Shown piece after piece: positions 60,998 to 64,000 of a DNA stretch of 64,000 nt; the stretch's first letter is position 1; the number at the start of each line of letters is the position of its first letter. Source of the stretch: Doris montereyensis (Eukaryota > Mollusca > Gastropoda > Nudibranchia > Dorididae); the NCBI GenBank assembly GCA_037039925.1, contig JAXRKP010000484.1, forward strand, positions 12,501 through 76,500, written 5' to 3'. The notes under the pieces are model-generated. The model did no database searches. It was not told the origin of the DNA and was given only the letters and a program-made list of their open reading frames with translations. Made by a program: the position numbers and the translations under genes.

Positions 60998-61157
60998 TTA
61001 ATTACGGTGATGGGTGCTGTAATATGACAACATCTGGTCAGCCCGATCACATCCATTCATCTCATGGTTGTAGTTGTCAATGATGATCGGTTTGACTACA
61101 TGCCGTCTTCCTTCTTCACGTTCCACCCAACCAACCCGACCTTTGCTTGAAACAACA
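60998..61157 (-). pseudogene. piggyBac third-Asp fragment (unit 2)
   Basis: SSKGRVGWVEREEGRRHVVK then NYNHEMNGCDRADQMLSYYS. It is the copy of 53896-54049, cut at the duplication boundary, so the ADRYYTS part seen in unit 1 is missing here. Confidence 0.75.
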
Positions 61158-62505
61158 CCACAAATCAATACAGGCAGGATAAAAAGTCGAATAGACCTTA
61201 TACGAAACAAATAGTCATGGTTAGTCTTGAACACCGATAGATCGGTGAATTGAGAAAATGGCGACAGAACGACCACAGATATATCGGTGAATAGGAAAGA
61301 AAGAGTTAATGCCCCAACAGTAAATAAGGCTATCAATATCAACAAACATTTTATGGTCCATTTGAGTGTGGGGCTTATTGTCCCCTGTCACCTAAATATC
61401 GCTTTAAAAAATAAGAGGAATATGCAATTCAGTTGAACAGAGTGAATTTCACATGCTGGTTTGTTTACAACCAGAATGGAACTCTTCTGTGTGAAAAGGC
61501 GATGTAAGCTTGCGATAACAAAATAGTTTGCAGTGCATGTTCTCAATAATAGAATATTGCATCATCAAATACTTTACTCGGTATGTAAAAAATATCTCAA
61601 ACTAAATAGATATACTCCATTGAATTTAATTACGTCTTATTTTGCTTAACAGTGATGGTAAGAATTACTGCGCCACATGAGGCAGTGACGCTGGTTCTAA
61701 AAATAGACGGCTCGCCAAAAGGTAGAACAAAAGAATCGTCTTCGCTGGCGAAGTCAGAAATTAGACCGCGTATCCTTTGTTACAGTAGTCCTTGCCCAAA
61801 ACACATACACATGGAATTTCAAACAACCTTTTTGGAATAACCATAACATGGGGTGAGATTACAATTTCAGGTGAAAACCTTTTTGCACAAAGCTACCGGA
61901 TGGCATTTTTGGATGACAATAGGTACTCAATATTGATTTTTCATATTATGTAACGTGTCTAAATGAATTGAATGGTATATCATGAAAGAACTTTCTATTC
62001 TGAGCATTTTGGTACCAAATACATTATTGTTGGTTGATTTTGAAGCATGCTATGAATTTTTTAAACATTGCAAATCTTTAAAAATTACGCCATGGTTAAC
62101 TATAAGGAGAGACTTAGTCGTGTCATTGCAGTGAGCGGCTGGCGGGCGGTACTGGTATAGTACTAATAGTAGACATAGATCCCGCTGCTCTCCTTCCACA
62201 AGCTTTTCATCTCGCTGTTTCCTCTTACTTAATCCTGAGATCACAGCACATGTAATAGCAGTAGACAAGGTATAATATTGCAATGGAACAAGACAATATG
62301 TTTTTACAAGTTTCAATGTCCTTGAAATAAAATTGGGGGGGGGATTGATGAGAATAAAAAGTGATCTGACCACCGGAACTCAAGAGAGACCAAAAATCCC
62401 AAATAATGTACATTCTGTCTAAAGACATCTTCATTGTCATTTGCCATTTGGGTGTATGGGGGGGGGGGGGTTATGTTTACATTCAGAATCTTTGATAGTT
62501 CATCT
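61158..62505. other. Unique AT-rich stretch, no gene seen
   Basis: No transposase or exon recognised. Around 62180-62290 a dispersed short repeat (TTTTCATCTCGCTGTTTCCT then CTGAGATCACAGCA) matches 32080-32150 and 25865-25930. Confidence 0.5.
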
Positions 62506-62509
62506 CAAT

Positions 62510-63495
62510 CATCAGTACCATGTCATCTGAGAATTTATTTCCCTTACTCTTTACTTTGTCATTCGACAATCCACCTATTCATTAGTACTATTTGAAATTA
62601 CCATATCATTTGAGAATTTATTACATTCCCATTCTCCATTACCATGTCATTTGAAAATTGAAGGGGTCATTTCAATACTGTGCCTAAGTCACAATTACGT
62701 CATTTAGAGAAAAACGCCAAAAACTATGGACTTTGTGGCGCTGTCTGCTGTGGGAATTCCAACTTTCAAATGGCTGTAAACCGTTACCATGTCATTTGAG
62801 AATTTATCCCATTCACCATTACTATGTCATTTGAGAATTTATCCCATTCACCATTACCATGTCATTTGAGAATTTATCCCATTCACCATTACCATGTCAT
62901 TTGAGAATTCATCCCATTCACCATTACCATGTCATTTGAGAATTCATCCCATTCACCTTTATCATGTCATTTGAGAATTTATCCCATTCACCATTACCAT
63001 GTCATTTGAGGATTTATCCCATTCACCATTACCATGTCATTTGAGAATTCATCCCATTCACCATTACCATGTCCAATGAGAATTCATCCTAGTCACCACT
63101 ACACTACCATGTCATTTGAGAATTTATCCCATTTATCATTACCATGTCATTTGAATTTGAGAATTTATCCCATTTATTATTACCATGTCATTTGAATTTG
63201 AGAATTTATCCCATTTATCATTACCATGTCATTTGAATTTGAGAATTTATCCCATTTATCATTACCATGTCATTTGAATTTGAGAATTTATCCCATTTAT
63301 CATTACCATGTCATTTGAATTTGAGAATTTATCCCATTTATCATTACCATGTCATTTGAATTTGAGAATTTATCCCATTTATCATTACCATGTCATTTGA
63401 ATTTGAGAATTTATCCCATTTATCATTACCATGTCATTTGAATTTGAGAATTTATCCCATTTATCATTACCATGTCATTTGAATTTGAGAATTCA
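62510..63495. repeat. Two-stage minisatellite (35-bp then 41-bp unit)
   Basis: Scattered single copies start near 62510. An ordered 35-bp array with TACCATGTCATTTGAGAATT then TATCCCATTCACCA runs from about 62785 to 63110. From about 63120 a 41-bp unit takes over, in which the hexamer ATTTGA is doubled (GTCATTTGAATTTGAGAATT), repeated about nine times almost without change to 63490. Confidence 0.95.
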
Positions 63496-64000
63496 ATTTC
63501 TTCACTATGGAATAAAAGCGTAGACAAAAATGTGACCATGTCATTTTTTGCTCTGTTGATGTTTAAAAACGAATAACTAAATCCCAAATAGACATGTATG
63601 TGTTTTGTAGATTTTAACTTGTGTTTTGTTTTTTTTTAATTTTCGTTGTTTTGTTGATTTAAACTTGTGTATTTTTAAAAAGTTTTTTCATTGTTTTGTG
63701 TGACAAAAATATTCGGTGTTTTGTTTATGTTACAATTACATATAGTTCCAATAGCGTAAAATTTGTTTTGTTTTCCCTCCTTAGTTTAGTAATATAAGTA
63801 CATATAACGTTTTTGTTGATACGGGGGGGGGGGTTAGATTTCGCTTGAAAACACTCAGTAAAATGTTTCAATAGTAGGCAGGGCTCAAACCCACTACCTT
63901 TTGGTTCGAGGTTGACACCTTGCCTCCCATATGGAGAAGAAAAACGGATATGGACCTGAAAAGGACATCACAATCAGACAGAAGTGGTGACAGTAGCCCA
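63496..64000. other. Right edge with a SINE head
   Basis: On the minus strand 63935-63878 reads GGCAAGGTGTCAACCTCGAA then AAAAGGTAGTGGGTTTGAGCC, a tRNA-like A-box and B-box arrangement like that at 8360-8440. Poly-G and poly-T tracts precede it. No gene. Confidence 0.5.

Larger units (their letters stand above)
56262..61157. repeat. Segmental duplication, unit 2
   Basis: The direct copy of 47165-54049. It begins in the DUF7869-type core (GCACAGCCGTTGCTATACAA) and ends just after the piggyBac third-Asp fragment. Only scraps of the TTAA element D remain near 57540-57610. The interval 57110-58735 is rearranged. Confidence 0.8.

Overview
This is eukaryotic, intron-rich, AT-rich and repeat-rich DNA, most likely from a lophotrochozoan. 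A heterobranch gastropod is my best guess. The basis is animal-type genes split by kilobase introns, many tRNA-derived SINEs, very long minisatellites, and clusters of AGATCT-type repeats. No bacterial operons, tRNA/rRNA genes or CRISPR arrays are visible. A 46-base N gap at 44511-44556 shows a scaffold join.

Two host genes can be read by eye. On the minus strand, ten coding exons between 21044 and 6443 encode a homologue of human C5orf34. On the plus strand, exons between 22411 and 33056 encode the spliceosomal cyclophilin PPIL3. They are arranged head to head across about 1.37 kb of shared upstream DNA. Both have a damaged reading frame in this sequence. C5orf34 needs three one-base corrections, and PPIL3 exon 4 is present only as two complementary broken copies. 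Assembly error is a serious possibility.

Layout: 1-2235 no gene; 2.2-4.6 kb a SINE and a 24-bp minisatellite; 4.9-5.3 kb GA repeat; 6.4-21.0 kb C5orf34, whose introns hold SINEs, a SINE-derived satellite, a 30-bp minisatellite, and a TTAA-flanked MITE sitting inside a SINE; 22.4-33.1 kb PPIL3, whose introns hold a TIR element and a piggyBac remnant; 33.2-33.5 kb a near-palindromic pair of SINEs just downstream of the PPIL3 stop; 35.2-42.1 kb three degenerate minus-strand units (Mutator-like transposase, an unrecognised cluster, and a DUF7869-type transposon-like gene with an apparently preserved splice junction); 43.0-44.6 kb the best preserved piggyBac transposase; 44.6-45.7 kb minisatellite; 47.2-54.0 and 56.3-61.2 kb a direct segmental duplication made of several piggyBac fragments, with one complete TTAA-bounded element (48606-51098) largely missing from the second copy; 62.5-63.5 kb a two-stage minisatellite.

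The two host genes are probably housekeeping genes with no evident functional link beyond their shared promoter region. The right half is a transposon graveyard in which piggyBac-type (DDE_Tnp_1_7) elements dominate. The best candidates for something poorly described are the DUF7869-type elements, the 784-bp element carrying a LINE fragment, and the patchwork at 57.1-58.7 kb.
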